Part shown: positions 21,129 to 38,880 of the stretch, in pieces
Numbering within the stretch: position 1 is the stretch's first letter
How the letters are laid out: each line of letters opens with the position of its first letter
Assembly (NCBI GenBank): GCA_964006375.1
Contig: OZ023262.1
Coordinates: 195,301,907-195,365,906 of the forward strand
Reading direction: 5' to 3'
Source: Tillus elongatus
Lineage: Eukaryota; Arthropoda; Insecta; Coleoptera; Cleridae
DNA: 64,000 bases
Made by a program: the position numbers and the translations under genes
Notes under the pieces: generated by a model
Database searches by the model: none
The model's input: only the letters and a program-made list of their open reading frames with translations
Told to the model about the DNA's origin: nothing

Positions 21129-22228
21129 CTTTATTTATTTATTTTATTTAGCTAAATTACAACAGCATCCTACAGACAAAATCCAATTATTGGATGCTGG
21201 AATACACATAATATTATGACAGAAATTAACAATTCTCAAGGTAGTCAGCAGAACTAAGAATGAAAGAACAATTTAGCGTAACATCAGTTGCTTGACCTCA
21301 GCAGCCGTGCAGTGAAAAATGTCAATACTACCACTCAACTGATTATATAAACTACACATGGTATACAGTGGTGAGGACTGTACCACATTGAGCGTTGCAG
21401 TGGGTAAGTATAAAGTCAAAGTGTTTCTAGCATTAAACGTCGGTACTAGAAAGTTTAACCCACCCAGGATATCAGAGCAGTCAATCTCATTCGAAATTAT
21501 TTTATATAAAAACATAATGAAAGTGTAATTACGTCTCTGTTGCAAGCTATTAGCAGAAAATCTTGAGAGTAGGCACGTATGAGAAACATGTTGTGCAGGG
21601 TAGATCCTCCTTAAATACAAGAAATTTTAGGAATCGCCTCTGTACTCGCTCCAAACAATCAATGTACAAAGAATAGTTTGGGCACCATATGACACAAGCG
21701 TATTCTAATTTCGACTGGACAAATGCATTAAATATAATTACCATGGTTTTGATTGACACAAAGTCTTTTAAAGTTCTTATAACAAATCCTAACATTCTAT
21801 AAGCATCCGATGTTATACTCAAAATATGTGGAGCAAACGACAATTCGGTATCAAAAGTAATCTCCAGATCAGTAATCAGCTCCTTTTTTCGTAGATACGA
21901 ACTATGCATGCTATAACCAAACCGCACTGGAAGTTTCCTAAGAGTGAACGTCATGATACAACACTTGTGGACATTAAGTGATAGCCGGTTTTCATAACTC
22001 CACTTTACCACAGCATCAAGAGCTGCTTGAATTCTATGACAATCAGACAAGTTATTCACTTCCAAAAAACCTTAATGTCGTCAAGCATACAGCAAATAAT
22101 TGACATCATTGTTCACCACCGCATCATTTATGAAGATATTAAATAATAAAGGACCCAAAATTGATCCTAGAGGGGCTCCAGATGTAGCCATGAACTCTGA
22201 CAATGTAACACCTCCCACCGCAACATAT
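21129..22228 (-). mobile_element. 5'-truncated non-LTR retrotransposon, LINE L2
   Basis: On the minus strand the copy starts around VTLSEFMATSGAPLG (22220-22176) in the RT domain. It ends in an (AAATA)n-like tail at 21129-21150. The RT C-terminal part (LEYACVIWCPN, ERVQRRFLKFLVF) is of the CR1/Jockey group type. Confidence 0.88.
21273..22228 (-). pseudogene. LINE L2 reverse transcriptase, frameshifted
   Basis: GPLLFNIFINDAV and LLYA are followed by a frameshift at the catalytic Tyr-Ala-Asp-Asp (about 22085-22095). The frame then resumes as EVNNLSDCHRIQAALD, runs to KFLVFKEDL, and shifts again into NRTHTCLLSRF-like sequence that ends near 21273. The broken active site makes this a dead copy. 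No RNase H domain was seen. Confidence 0.85.
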
Positions 22229-22244
22229 TTAATTAGGAACAGTA

Positions 22245-22807
22245 AAAAATAAGATAAAGAATGGCAAGCAAAAACATTATCTGTAACATAAATATTTATA
22301 CACTAATTTGGATACAAAGCTCAAACAAAGAAATTGCTAAACAGGAAATATACTCAACAAAAAATACACTAGAAAGCGGAACATAAAAATATCCCTGTGG
22401 TTCATGCATTGAGGGTGATTGTATGCATGCAGAAGGGGAAGAGGAACCCCCAGGACGAAGAGGGTTCTGTCCCCTTACCCAAAAATACGGGGGGTTGTCC
22501 TTCCCCTTGTGCATGCATACAGCCACCTTTAGAGCATAAAGCATAAGAAAAATTTGTTGGGAGCAACCCATAAGAAAGTTCCGGGCCTGCGGCGAATATG
22601 GCTGTTATGCGGGGTAGACAGGGTTTAAAGGAGGTATTGCTGCAAAATGTGAAAAACGCATCTTTTCTAAATCCGACTCAGTGGATTTTTTAGCATTTTC
22701 AGCTCATATTTCCTCCCCGCCCAGCACTCTTATTCATTCTTGGCCCCTTACCTTTCTTGGGTGTTGTTCTCAACAAATTTGTCTTGGGGCTTGTGCATCC
22801 AAGATGA
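22245..22807 (-). repeat. 560-bp dispersed repeat, copy 2 (inverted)
   Basis: Inverted relative to 9530-10092, with the same internal hairpin (TATGCATGC arms at about 22422 and 22511). Directly abuts the 5' end of LINE L2. Confidence 0.8.
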
Positions 22808-23160
22808 GTTCCATCACTATGTTTCAACTGTTAGTTTCCCTTATTTGATTACAATGTGTGCAAAAATCCATTTGGAACATAAATTATTTGCTATAAATTT
22901 GCTTAAACAAGTTAAAATAACATGTATCTGTCACATACTCCAATACACTCCATAGCCCAGTGGCAAAAACAAATATATACGAGGACACAATCCTCTAAAG
23001 TGGGATCAAATTCTAGTAATGGCCAGTTTTTGAAAACTTTTTATTCAATTTTAACCTTACGTGATCATATTATGTAACTCTAGGAATTCATTAGCGAATT
23101 TTTATATAAACAATAATTCTCCAATGGAAAGATAATATATTTTGAGACGTTTAAATCAAA
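22808..23160. other. Spacer with a weak tRNA-like segment
   Basis: CCATAGCCCAGTGGCAAA (22952) and GGGATCAAATTCTA (23003) resemble pol III A and B boxes. Alone they are too diverged to call a SINE. Nothing else recognised. Confidence 0.3.
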
Positions 23161-23508
23161 GTTTTTTTTTACTTTAACGTCGGCCTATTTCCGCGCCAAT
23201 GGCCAATGACCGACGCAGGAAGCAGTTTCACCTCACTATCCTGAAAATTTTGCCGAACGCCTGCCTTTCTGTAAGGAGGGTAGGGATCTTCAACGTGCCC
23301 AATATCGCATGGACACGGGACCGACGGCTGTACGCCCCCTCCGAAGGGCGGAACGTGCAGATATTCGACTTACTCAAATACAATGTCACAACCTCGGTTG
23401 ATGTTAATGTATTAAAGTTTGTACTAAAAAGTGAAACCCTGGGAAACGAACCGAGTACCCTTCGGTTCAGAGGCACACGTTCTTACGCTTGGACCAGAGA
23501 GACTCCAA
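23161..23508 (-). mobile_element. tRNA-headed SINE, copy S2
   Basis: Minus-strand copy of the SINE family. The body is well conserved (TTGAAGATCCCTACCC, AAACTGCTTCCTGCG, GGCCGACGTTAAAG). The head has a decayed A box and a recognisable GGTTCG B box. Confidence 0.85.
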
Positions 23509-24361
23509 TTCAAAGTTAATAGAATAGTTAACGAAATTCGTGACAAATGTTTTAATGAATTTTCGTGCAAAAATGATGCTTCAGGAAATTTTCGTGAAAA
23601 ATAGTTTATCAAATCTTTTACGTCTAATTGTATCAACCAATTTTCGTGGCAAACATTTTTAGTGGATTGCTGTAAACAGTTTTTTTTTTTAGAAATTGTG
23701 CGAAATTCTGTAGAAGCAAATCGGTAACGAAAATGTTTATATTTTCAAGAATAACGAAACTATGAAAACCGAACTTCGTATACGAGTTTCTATTGTAAAA
23801 CGTATACTATAAGATAAAACTCAGGTCTCTAAGTTAAAAGAAGGAAATGTTATAGGCATTTAAAGAAAAACGGTTGTGTTTTGAAATATTTTTATGAAAA
23901 TTCACTACCATAACGCACTTGTTAACTATGTCTGTAACGTCATATCCGGTTATTGGAGCTACATAAATATATTTTTTATTATTTTCTACACTGAGACTGA
24001 CACAAATTGTTCAATAAATTTGTAGCTGCATAACTAAGATGTTCGTTTTTGGTGTTTAACAACTGAAATAGTTCTCCTAGAACTTGTACTTCCAACTTTG
24101 TTTTATTTGTTTGCCTAATTTCACCCACAAATTCCCAACTACACTTTGATTTAATGCTGGATGCCTATGTTCTATATTTTATTTTAACATGTTTATATGA
24201 TTCACTGTTCCTTTATAATATTTTTTTATTGCATATAATTAACTAAGATGATCCTTGCATTATAAAACTGTTGCATTGATTAAATTTGGTTTTTTATCAG
24301 TTTTACTGAGTGTTTAGGAAATCTTCGATCATATTCGTACCTGTAAACCTTTATGTCTTTT
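23509..24361. other. AT-rich spacer with an orphan M terminus
   Basis: ACTACCATAACGCACTTGTT at about 23905 is an M end. The rest is AT-rich with no supported gene. Confidence 0.45.
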
Positions 24362-24490
24362 AGTGAATTTTGTTAGAAAAAAATCACTAATGGGGAGATC
24401 CAGACTTTTGAGTTTAGAATATTTGTTTTCAAATGAGCGCGAACTAGGGCCCCTAGAACCCACATCCGGTGTCGGTTTCAATTTTTATAT

Positions 24491-24492
<2 letters not shown>
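24362..24492 (+). repeat. H repeat, left arm
   Basis: GTGAATTTTGTTAG, GGGGAGATCCAGACTTTTGA, GAGCGCGAACTAGGGCCCC, CGGTTTCAATTTTTATATGT. Its right arm is at 27008, on the far side of element D. Confidence 0.85.

Positions 24493-24567
<75 letters not shown>
24493..24567. repeat. (TA)n tract 9
   Basis: Pure TA tract, left boundary of element D. Confidence 0.97.
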
Positions 24568-27007
<2,440 letters not shown>

Positions 27008-27330
27008 ATTACACCGATAACTCAAAAAATAATGAACGGATTTTGATACAATTTGGGATGTACCTTCCTCTTGTAAGTGGCTGGCCAACTTTGTTCGCCA
27101 GAGATATCAAACCAGATTTTCCGGAAAAATTTTGGGTTTCCTTGTGGAAAAATATTGTATGTCCAAAAATCAAAAAGGTATGATAACCAAATTTGTTACG
27201 TAAATTTATATTAAAAGGAAACCATATACCAAAACTTAGATTTCTATGCTGCAAGAAATAAGTTATAAAAAATATTTGGTGCCAGATCATTTCTATGAAA
27301 ATTCACTGACGCACTTGCTGCGCCCGGACC
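27008..27330 (+). repeat. H repeat, right arm
   Basis: ACACCGATAACTCAAAAAAT, AACGGATTTTGATACAATTT, TTCGCCAGAGATATC. It completes the H copy whose left arm is 24362-24492. It ends in GACGCACTTGCTGCGCCCGG, an M-like terminus. Confidence 0.85.
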
Positions 27331-28903
<1,573 letters not shown>

Positions 28904-28989
28904 TATTCAAAATAGTAACTTCACGCTACGCCCGCTACCTAGCTACATATAACACAAAAAACGTTTTGCATGCAATACGTTAGAAATTC

Positions 28990-29290
28990 CGGAAAGAGCC
29001 TCTCAGGGTTCCCATTTCACTTCTTCGGTACGCACTGTAAAAATGTACGCCAACCAAGGTTGTGGCATTGTATTTGCTCAAGGTAAATGTAGGTACGTTT
29101 GGCCCGTCGGAGGGAGCGTAAAGCCGTCGGTTCGGTGTCCACGCGATGTTGAGCACGTTAAAGATCCACACCCTCATTACAGACAGACAATGGTTGGGCA
29201 AAATTTCCAGCACAGTGGGGCTAAGCTGCTCCCTGGCATCGGATATTGGCCGTAGTTGCGAAAATAGACCGACGTTAAAAAAATAATAAG
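28990..29290 (+). mobile_element. tRNA-headed SINE, copy S3 (5'-truncated)
   Basis: Lacks the A and B boxes. The body is present from CATTTCACTTCTTCGGTAC through GCCCGTCGGAGGG, GCACGTTAAAGATCC and AGCTGCTCCCTGGC to GACCGACGTTAAA and an A-rich tail. Confidence 0.85.
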
Positions 29291-29534
29291 GAGACACTTG
29301 TTATTTCATTCAAGCTATCTTTTCTTCCGATGAGGCCCTAAATGATACGAGCAAAATATACAGCCTGTTCTATTAAAGAACTCGTCTTTTATTTCCCGTA
29401 TTAAAACATTGGAGTACCTATCTCTTAAGTATTGTATTTTAAAAATTTTGAATGATACAAAAGTTAGCTTGTACCTTTCAGAATAAAAGCAAACAGCGGA
29501 TACATCGTAGATCATCTGGAAGTATTATAAAACC

Positions 29535-29720
29535 TTATGCATCTAATTGTCGCGATTGTCTGACATTTGTGATTAGATAGTATGTAGATAAAGAAAATAT
29601 CAATTTAATCAAAAGTGTCATGCAATCGCGACAATCAGATTCACATAAAAGTATATTATATTTCATTAGAAATTTCAATACAAATTTTTCAAGTCCATTC
29701 CTGTGTATTTCGTTGTTTGA
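29535..29720 (+). pseudogene. Penelope-like endonuclease relic with inverted duplication
   Basis: The plus frame at about 29587-29700 reads DKENINLIKSVMQSR, DSHKSILYF. This parallels DKENLKLIK…LDAYESIY at 48.1 kb, the C-terminal half of the GIY-YIG endonuclease. The segment around ATTGTCGCGATTG is also present inverted (29547 versus 29625), so the relic folds back on itself. Confidence 0.5.
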
Positions 29721-30115
29721 ATTGTTTTCCTAATAATCAGTGTATATTTCTTAAAGGTGATAGTTAACAACGACATGTGTTTTAGAGGGGTAATGGAATT
29801 TTAATTGCAATGCGTTTCGACTAAGCAGTAGGGACTTGTCTGTATATCTTCGTGGCGGACGCTCTTCACAATTGTTTGTGGAGTAACACAGAAATAGAAG
29901 TTCTAGTTCATATTCACTTAGTTTATTCATGCCTTGATGACGATCGTCGGGTCTGAAATGTGTATTGTGATAAGTACTGTTATCAAAATTGTATTTACCA
30001 ACTAGAGCACCCTGTCCAACCTTAGATCCTTTATTAGGATTCATAGGTTTCACAACTGATCTTTTAGGTAACTTTCAGACTTTTCCTTTGACAAGTTACT
30101 GCATCATCAACCTCG

Positions 30116-30271
30116 CTAGGCATTTTCATTGGCACAGTACATGGAATGAGGTTGCATCTTATTCTTGTCAGAATCTGAACACTTGTTTGTCTCCTCTTGA
30201 CTAAGCTGCTTATTGAGTCGGCACTGTCCTGTTAATACACCCACTATTTCCAGACGGTGTTTCTGCTCCAT
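30116..30271 (-). pseudogene. LINE fragment, C-terminal of RNase H/CCHC region
   Basis: Minus-strand reading MEQKHRLEIVGVLTGQC, then RLNKQLSQEETNKCS. The (I/L)VGVLTGxCxLNxHL phrase is characteristic of the region near the RNase H end of insect LINEs. Only about 50 codons remain, with a diverged zinc-knuckle part. Confidence 0.5.
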
Positions 30272-30682
30272 CCTAGTAGGTTTACTTTAAATATAGGCGA
30301 AGACTCTTTGAAAAGCTTTTTGTCTATATGTCATGTCAAGGTTCTCCGCTATTTCATTGCTTTGCATCGGATCCATTTATCGGTGGATCTTTTAATGCTT
30401 GCTCTTTTTAGACTGCAGAAAAATATGGACCTATAAGGGGCTTGATATTACGTTAGCCTAGGTACTTTCCGGTAAGCAAAATTTAATTTAGTTGCTATGG
30501 TAATAATTAGGATATTTATTAATAAGCAACCAAGGTTTGACAAACAAGGATTGAATGGTGACAGAACTGTGCATTTTGAAAACGACGTGTCTGAGAAAAA
30601 GCTAGATTTTGATAAAAAAAAGAGTATCGGTCAGTTAGTAAGTATTTATTTGTGAAAAGATTATCGGACAAAGAAATCTTTA
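30272..30682. other. Spacer, no gene recognised
   Basis: Nothing supported beyond scattered AT-rich sequence. Confidence 0.5.
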
Positions 30683-31272
30683 CTGATACAGGTGTCCCAC
30701 GACGAATGCCCGCGGTCGGTTTCTCGGAAACTAGACATTGGAAACTTTTAAAAATTTGGCAGCTTACGGAAGTCGATAGAGGCAACTCGGCAAAAATATT
30801 TTCAAGGTGGTTGCACTTCCGGGTATACGGGGTGCTGATGTTAACTTGCTTATTTTAAATAGGATACCCTATATGTTATTACATTTTTAGATAACACGGG
30901 AAATTTTAGACACATTTTATGCATAATGTCCTATACCTAAGTCTAACCGTTTTTGACATATCTCAAATTTTATATCAAAAATGATGTTTGCAGGCCTAAA
31001 CATAACTGTCAATTTCTCCTATATGACAGCCTTTATCATTTTGTTGGATTTTCTTTCATTGCAAAAATGGAACTACTTCAGTAATATATAGGGTGTCCTA
31101 TTTAAAATAAGCAGGCACCATCAACACCCTGTATAACCGGATGTGCCACCATCTTGAAAATATTTTAGCCGAGTTGACCCTATCGACTTTAGTGAGCTGT
31201 CAAATTTCCAAAACTTTCCAAAGTCTAGTTTTCGAGAAATCGATCGCAGGCGTTCGTCGTGGGACACCTGTA
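30683..31272. mobile_element. 590-bp palindromic (foldback) element
   Basis: Two arms of about 185 bp (30686-30875 and 31083-31270), complementary along their length, with a ~207-bp unpaired centre. The outer ends are ACAGGTGTCCCACGACGAA and its complement. The inner ends carry AGGATACCCTATAT / ATATAGGGTGTCCT, themselves transposon-end-like. Non-coding. Confidence 0.8.
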
Positions 31273-31339
31273 TGGCAAAAACCTTAGATAATTAATTTCT
31301 TTCGTATGCTACTATTAAAAACTGCGTTGCGGAATTTAA

Positions 31340-31870
31340 GAGGGCGATCAAATGTCTAAGATCAGCACTGCTCTAGAAGACCAATTTCTGTGATTACTCA
31401 AGAAAACCTTGATTCTGTCCACGAAATGATCTTGGACGATCGACGAATTGCGGTAAAACGTATAGCTGAACTTTTGCACATTTTATATTAACGTGTATTT
31501 CACATTGCTTATCACTACTTGGGAATTCTTGAACGTTGACCAGAAGCGCGCTCATTTGACAATGTCAAACGAAATATGCCATAGTTTTGAAGACTTCTTA
31601 AACTTTTGGGTCGCCTTGTCCCTATAGAGTAAATATGGATCCATCACTATGATCCAGAGACTTAGGAGCAATTAAAAGATTGAAAGCATTTCGCTTCTCC
31701 ACAACCCAAAAAACTCATCGTTTAAAAGTGGACCGGCAAGGTTCTTGCTTCATATTTCTGAGACAAAGATAAGGTAATTCTATTAGATCTTTTGGCACAA
31801 GGTAAAACCAAGACAATAACCAAGATAATTGGAGTTAAATGCAGTCATAAAATACCAGGATAATTTGAGC
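31340..31870 (+). pseudogene. mariner-family transposase relic
   Basis: Frame pieces read SVITQENLDSVHEMILDDRR, IAVKRIAELLHIL, RVFHIAYHYLG, QKRAHLTMSNEICHSFED, and WIHHYDPET followed by EQLK and KHF, then a KSGPARFLLH region. These follow classical mariner (DD34D) proteins in order from the helix-turn-helix to just after the first catalytic site. There are several stops and frameshifts; the remaining catalytic part is not visible. Confidence 0.8.
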
Positions 31871-32292
31871 ACCCTGTAAACTATTCAAACTGTCAAATGC
31901 ATTAGATCATAGATCATAGAGCAATGATCCTAATATTTGAGGTTACAAAAGAATTTTTCTAGAAATTTTTTTCTTGTACATGATTATATTTTTTTCAAAC
32001 TTTCATAAATAGCGAAAAATCAGAATATCTCAAAACCCGTAATAGATAGGTATAGGGAACCCTTATAGAAGTGGATCCTATTTTTGCGTACAATTCAAAA
32101 TTGCTGTCAAACATTGTCTGTTCCATAAGAAAAAAAAAACAACTTTGATGTGCTACCTTTTTTGGAACACCTTTATACTATAAAATATTTTTAAAGTGTA
32201 GCTAGGATTGACCTACATAACTTTACTTTAAAAATCTTTTAAAAGTGTGCCGTTTAGACCTAAGAGACCGTCCCTTTACCCGTAAAACACCC
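31871..32292. other. Spacer, probably decayed mariner 3' part
   Basis: No reading frame recognised; its position after the mariner relic suggests degraded element sequence. Confidence 0.35.
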
Positions 32293-34665
<2,373 letters not shown>

Positions 34666-34666
34666 T

Positions 34667-35047
<381 letters not shown>

Positions 35048-35119
<72 letters not shown>
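35048..35119. repeat. (TA)n tract 15
   Basis: TA tract with one TACATA interruption, right flank of hairpin element copy 2. Confidence 0.97.
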
Positions 35120-35320
35120 TTAAGAAATACCTTTTGTTTCGAATATAAATGGTATAACTGATAGTGCCAGAAATGTGAAAATGTCTTCAAAATGCTACTA
35201 ACATTTGGAAGTAGGCAAATTTTTAGAATCGCTTTGTACATACTTTTCCATCTAGCGATCGCGGTCGTTTCCGGTAGGACGCACTGTACATTGACCTTAA
35301 ATAATTTAGCTGTTACTTAC

Positions 35321-35504
35321 CACAAGCAGAGACTTCGTCGTCCCCAAAATCTGAAAAACTATCCGAGTTCGTGTCATCAAAGGGGTACCATTTACTGGAA
35401 TTTACAGCTGACAGAATGACTGCCTTTAATTTTCTCCTAGCGTTAAATTTCTTGAGCTCCTCAATGGTTTCGTTCAAATGTATTCTTAGCCCTTTGTCTC
35501 GATC
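35321..35504 (-). CDS. CASK: CASK exon: end of kinase domain and CaM-binding helix
   Basis: CASK is a membrane-associated guanylate kinase scaffold at synapses and cell junctions. This exon starts after TGTTTCCAG (phase 0) and ends before GTAAGT (phase 1). It encodes DRDKGLRIHLNETIEELKKF, then NARRKLKAVILSAVNSSKW: the CaMK-like regulatory segment with its calmodulin-binding helix. An acidic linker FDDTNSDSFSDFGDDEVSAC leads toward the first L27 domain. No defects. Further exons (L27, PDZ, SH3, guanylate kinase) must lie at lower coordinates or outside the window; I did not find them. Confidence 0.93.
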
Positions 35505-35560
35505 CTGGAAACATCACTGTCTGTACGGCAAATCAAAGGAGGCAATTAGGCCAGACTTAC

Positions 35561-35683
35561 CCTCAGCCATCTGTGATTCAGAACTTCTTGTATTGTGATT
35601 CTTTGCTTGGGATCTACGGTCAACATTTGCTGCACTAGGTCTTTCGCACTATCACTAATTAGCTGCCATTGCGGGGTATCCAA
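35561..35683 (-). CDS. CASK: CASK exon: C-lobe of the CaM-kinase domain
   Basis: A 41-codon exon in phase 0 on both sides (acceptor TTTCCAG, donor GTAAGT). It encodes [20 protein letters not shown], then [21 protein letters not shown]: the kinase C-lobe helices with the D-P-x-x-R-I-T motif and the H-x-W-L end. It joins the preceding exon's GKLY and the following exon's DRDKG in frame. The intron to the next exon is only 56 bp (35505-35560), while the one before it is 9.6 kb. Confidence 0.95.
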
Positions 35684-36691
35684 CTGGAAAGGAAACACGA
35701 ATTAGAGAGATCCCTGTAATAAGACTGAAAGTGAATTAATCTAGCAGCATCTAAAGCGATGCGATACATTGCCTCTTCGACAACTGCTAGAGCGATTTTA
35801 CCGCGTCTCTCTTAATTGTCTCAGGGCTGAAAACACAACGTGTTGACAAGTTTATAGTGGAAAATGTTATTTAATGAAATAATCGCAATCAAGTTAACTT
35901 CCTATACATCGTTAATTAATATTTTTTTCACTAATCATGTTTTTGCTGTTATTGGGCATTTTTTAGCATCCATATATAAATTTGTAATGGAAAATTGTAT
36001 CCACGCATGTGACAACAATTAAATTTTTTTCAATCTACAAATAATGTTTATCAAACTAAACTCCTAGTAATGTTGCAAATTAAATCATAACTTCCACATC
36101 TCTGTGATATTCTGCTCTCTCAGTAACACTTTTTCATGAAATGATACCTGCGGTCGATGACTTAAGTAGAAAGAAATTTAAAATTTAACCCATAATAAAC
36201 TCAGACTTAAATGTTATGAGAAAATATCAGATGTTTTGTAATATTCGTATTTTTGTACCCATAAATTATAGATTCGATATATTACTCGGTTTTTAATTAA
36301 TAAGTGTTAATTATCCCCAACAAACCCCTTATTTGCTCTCCCCTAAAGCGATTTTACTTACAAACCATCAAGACTGTCCGCTTGTGAACAGCTATTTGTG
36401 ACCAAATTTGATGTCGGTGGCTCAATTAAAGAGTGTCTCACGGCAGTTAATTTTGTTTCGTGCCGTCAATGTTTATCTAAAGTATCTAAATTGAAATTTC
36501 AACCCAAGCTTCAGCTATAGTGAGTCCATTTATATGGCTAGTTTTGTGCTTATACAGCGTGTCTAGAAAGTATGTGTACATGCGTATAACAAAAAACAGC
36601 AATAAACTAACTGAAAATGTCACATATCTATAGAAAAACACACACACGCATGCACGCACGCACGCTCGCACTCAGGCACGCGCACGCACAC
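35684..36691. other. CASK intron, no other feature
   Basis: Beginning of the 9.6-kb intron (35684-45285). A TACAGCGTGTCTAGAAAG motif at 36554 resembles a transposon end. A CA/CG-rich stretch (36640-36690) precedes tract 16. Confidence 0.6.

Positions 36692-36742
<51 letters not shown>
36692..36742. repeat. (TA)n tract 16
   Basis: TA tract preceded by a (CA)/(CGCA) simple repeat. Left flank of the MITE. Confidence 0.95.
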
Positions 36743-36744
<2 letters not shown>

Positions 36745-37170
36745 ACAGCGTGTTCCGTGTTCCATTTGAAAGAAACCTTAACCTGACATGACCACATCTT
36801 ACCCTCATAGTCGACAATAAGGAGTTAGATGTCATCTTGTCGGGTGGGGTCAGCTCAGATCAGGTCAGGTATTTTATAACGATGTAATAAAACGGCACGA
36901 AACAAAACTTATTGCGTAAGATACTGGTCTCAATTACGAAAGAAGTTAATATTTCACGACTTGAATTTGATGGCAAAATGTCGGATCCGTCGTAATATTT
37001 GATTAGTTCTCAAAAAATTACTCGATTTATAAAAAACCTAACCTGGTCTGACCTCACCTGATCTGACAAGATGGCATCTAATTCCTCTACTCCTTATTCT
37101 CGACTACTATGAGGGTGAGATGTGGTCAGGTCAGGTCAGGTCAAGGTTTTTTCAAATGGAACATCCTGTA
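36743..37170. mobile_element. 428-bp MITE with ~125-bp inverted repeats
   Basis: The left arm has ACAGCGTGTTCCGTGTTCC, ACCACATCTTACCCTCATAG, CTCCTTATTGTCGA (complement) and AGGTCAGGT. The right arm is its complement, ending AAATGGAACATCCTGTA. No coding capacity. TA tracts on both sides; sits in the CASK intron. Confidence 0.88.
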
Positions 37171-37183
37171 TTTTTTTAAACCC

Positions 37184-37237
<54 letters not shown>

Positions 37238-37250
37238 TATGTGTGTGTGT
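37184..37250. repeat. (TA)n tract 17 plus (GT)n
   Basis: TA tract running into ATATGTGTGTGTGTGTG. Right flank of the MITE. A run of about 16 C lies at 37351-37366. Confidence 0.95.
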
Positions 37251-38768
37251 GTGCTTCATGTTTTCCAATAGTATTATCTATACATATCTGGCATTTTCAG
37301 TTAGTTTATGACTAGTTTTTCAATGTTAAAGTGCAAATTTCAATAAATACACCCCCCCCCCCCCCTGACGTGTACTTGATAAAGACAGCCGTGTGGTTTT
37401 TGGGGTGACTCTGCTTTCTGTTTCATAGAGTTAGATATAGTATGGTATTTATTGTTTAACTAACAATATTTTTATGGAAAATCATTTCACTAACGAGTTT
37501 TTTTAGTGGATTTACGTAGAGAAAACTCTGAGTAGCAAAATTTCGTAAAGAAAAATTATTCTTTGTAAAAATTAGGAAGCGAATTTGCGCGCAAAAGGTT
37601 ACTGAATTTTTCAGATAATGTTCGTAGATTGGAAACATTTCTTTAAATCAGCACCAAATATGACCCATATGATTTTGTATCTCAGAAAATAAGAACGTTA
37701 TTGGTACAAAATTTGGTGGAATGCTTTCTTCCATAATGATTGTACTATTTACAATGTGCATAGTATCTTAGTTAAAGAATTGGACACTGTACACTTGGAT
37801 CATATAACTTTTCTTAAATACTAAATTTATGAAACACCATTTTAAAAACCACTAATCTTTGAACAAATTTAACTTTCTGACTTGAAATGCGTTGAAGTTT
37901 ATTGTTTGAACTATGTCAAAATTTAATATTTTGTCATTTTCAAGGCACGCTGTAAGGTAATATATATTTTACATTTTTATAAATAACTCGTGAACCATTG
38001 TACCAAAGTATAAAGTGTGCTATGTATTCGTAATCAGTAACAAAACTGTTTTTAAAAAATAAAATAATATACAGGACGTTCCGTTCACAGAAACATAAGT
38101 GAGGTATACTTTTTCTGAATCGATCGTCTTTTATTTTTTATTTGCGAATCAGCTAAACCTTGATAAGCGCCACTACAATTTGGTTTTTAATAGACTTACC
38201 GACTATTTCTCTGGCTTCAAAAATAATCGTTTTCTTCTTTGTAAACAAACAGAGAAAAAAATTTTGGGACGCACCAAGTGCGTTATAGTGAGTTTTCATA
38301 AGAATGGTACACTAATACGGCACATTACTAAAATTAATACTTTAAACTTACACAGACCTTGAAGATCGATTTTAGAGGTCCTAGTACGCGCACATTTGAA
38401 GAATTGTTTCGAGAGTGTTATCATTGGTGTCTCTGTATTATTAAAAAATCTGATGTTCTAACTCCTTTTGAGCAAAATGCCGAAAACTTATTTTTGAAAC
38501 TAGTGAAGCTAAAAATTCAATTTTGCCATATCTATAGATAGATAGATAGATCTTTAAAAGAAACTTGTATGACAAATTTCATTTAAGTTACAAAAGCTTT
38601 CCAGAAGGACACTTTATTCATATTTAGAAAAGTAAAGTATCTGCCGAATTATAAACGTAGCAGTTATTTTTCCTTATTAATCGCCTGAATGATTTCGTTT
38701 TAAACAAAAATGACATCTTGTTCAAAACGTATGAAATCTGTACACTATTGCTCCTCCAAATGCTAAAA
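37251..38768. other. CASK intron with H and M remnants
   Basis: TTTGGGACGCACCAAGTGCG at about 38264 is an M end. AGAGGTCCTAGTACGCGCAC at 38373 belongs to a reverse H left arm. The rest is AT-rich without recognised features. Confidence 0.5.
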
Positions 38769-38880
38769 TAAAACAAACAAAAAAAAAGCATACATTCAGC
38801 CGGAATCGATCACGCAACCTTATACGCAGAAGTCACTGCGCTATCTCATACTTTAACTAACTTTTTGTTTACATGATACT
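38769..38880 (-). mobile_element. tRNA-derived SINE fragment, second family
   Basis: Minus strand: GAGATAGCGCAGTGACTTCT (A-box-like) and TGATCGATTCCGGC (B-box-like), followed by a GTTTGTTTTAT tail. It is unrelated in body sequence to the S1-S5 family. Only the head is convincing. Confidence 0.5.

Noticed and set aside
29751..30053. 100-codon minus-strand frame (MNPNKGSKVGQGALV…)
   Set aside because: Balanced composition, but no family recognised, no convincing splice sites, and it lies among LINE and PLE fragments.
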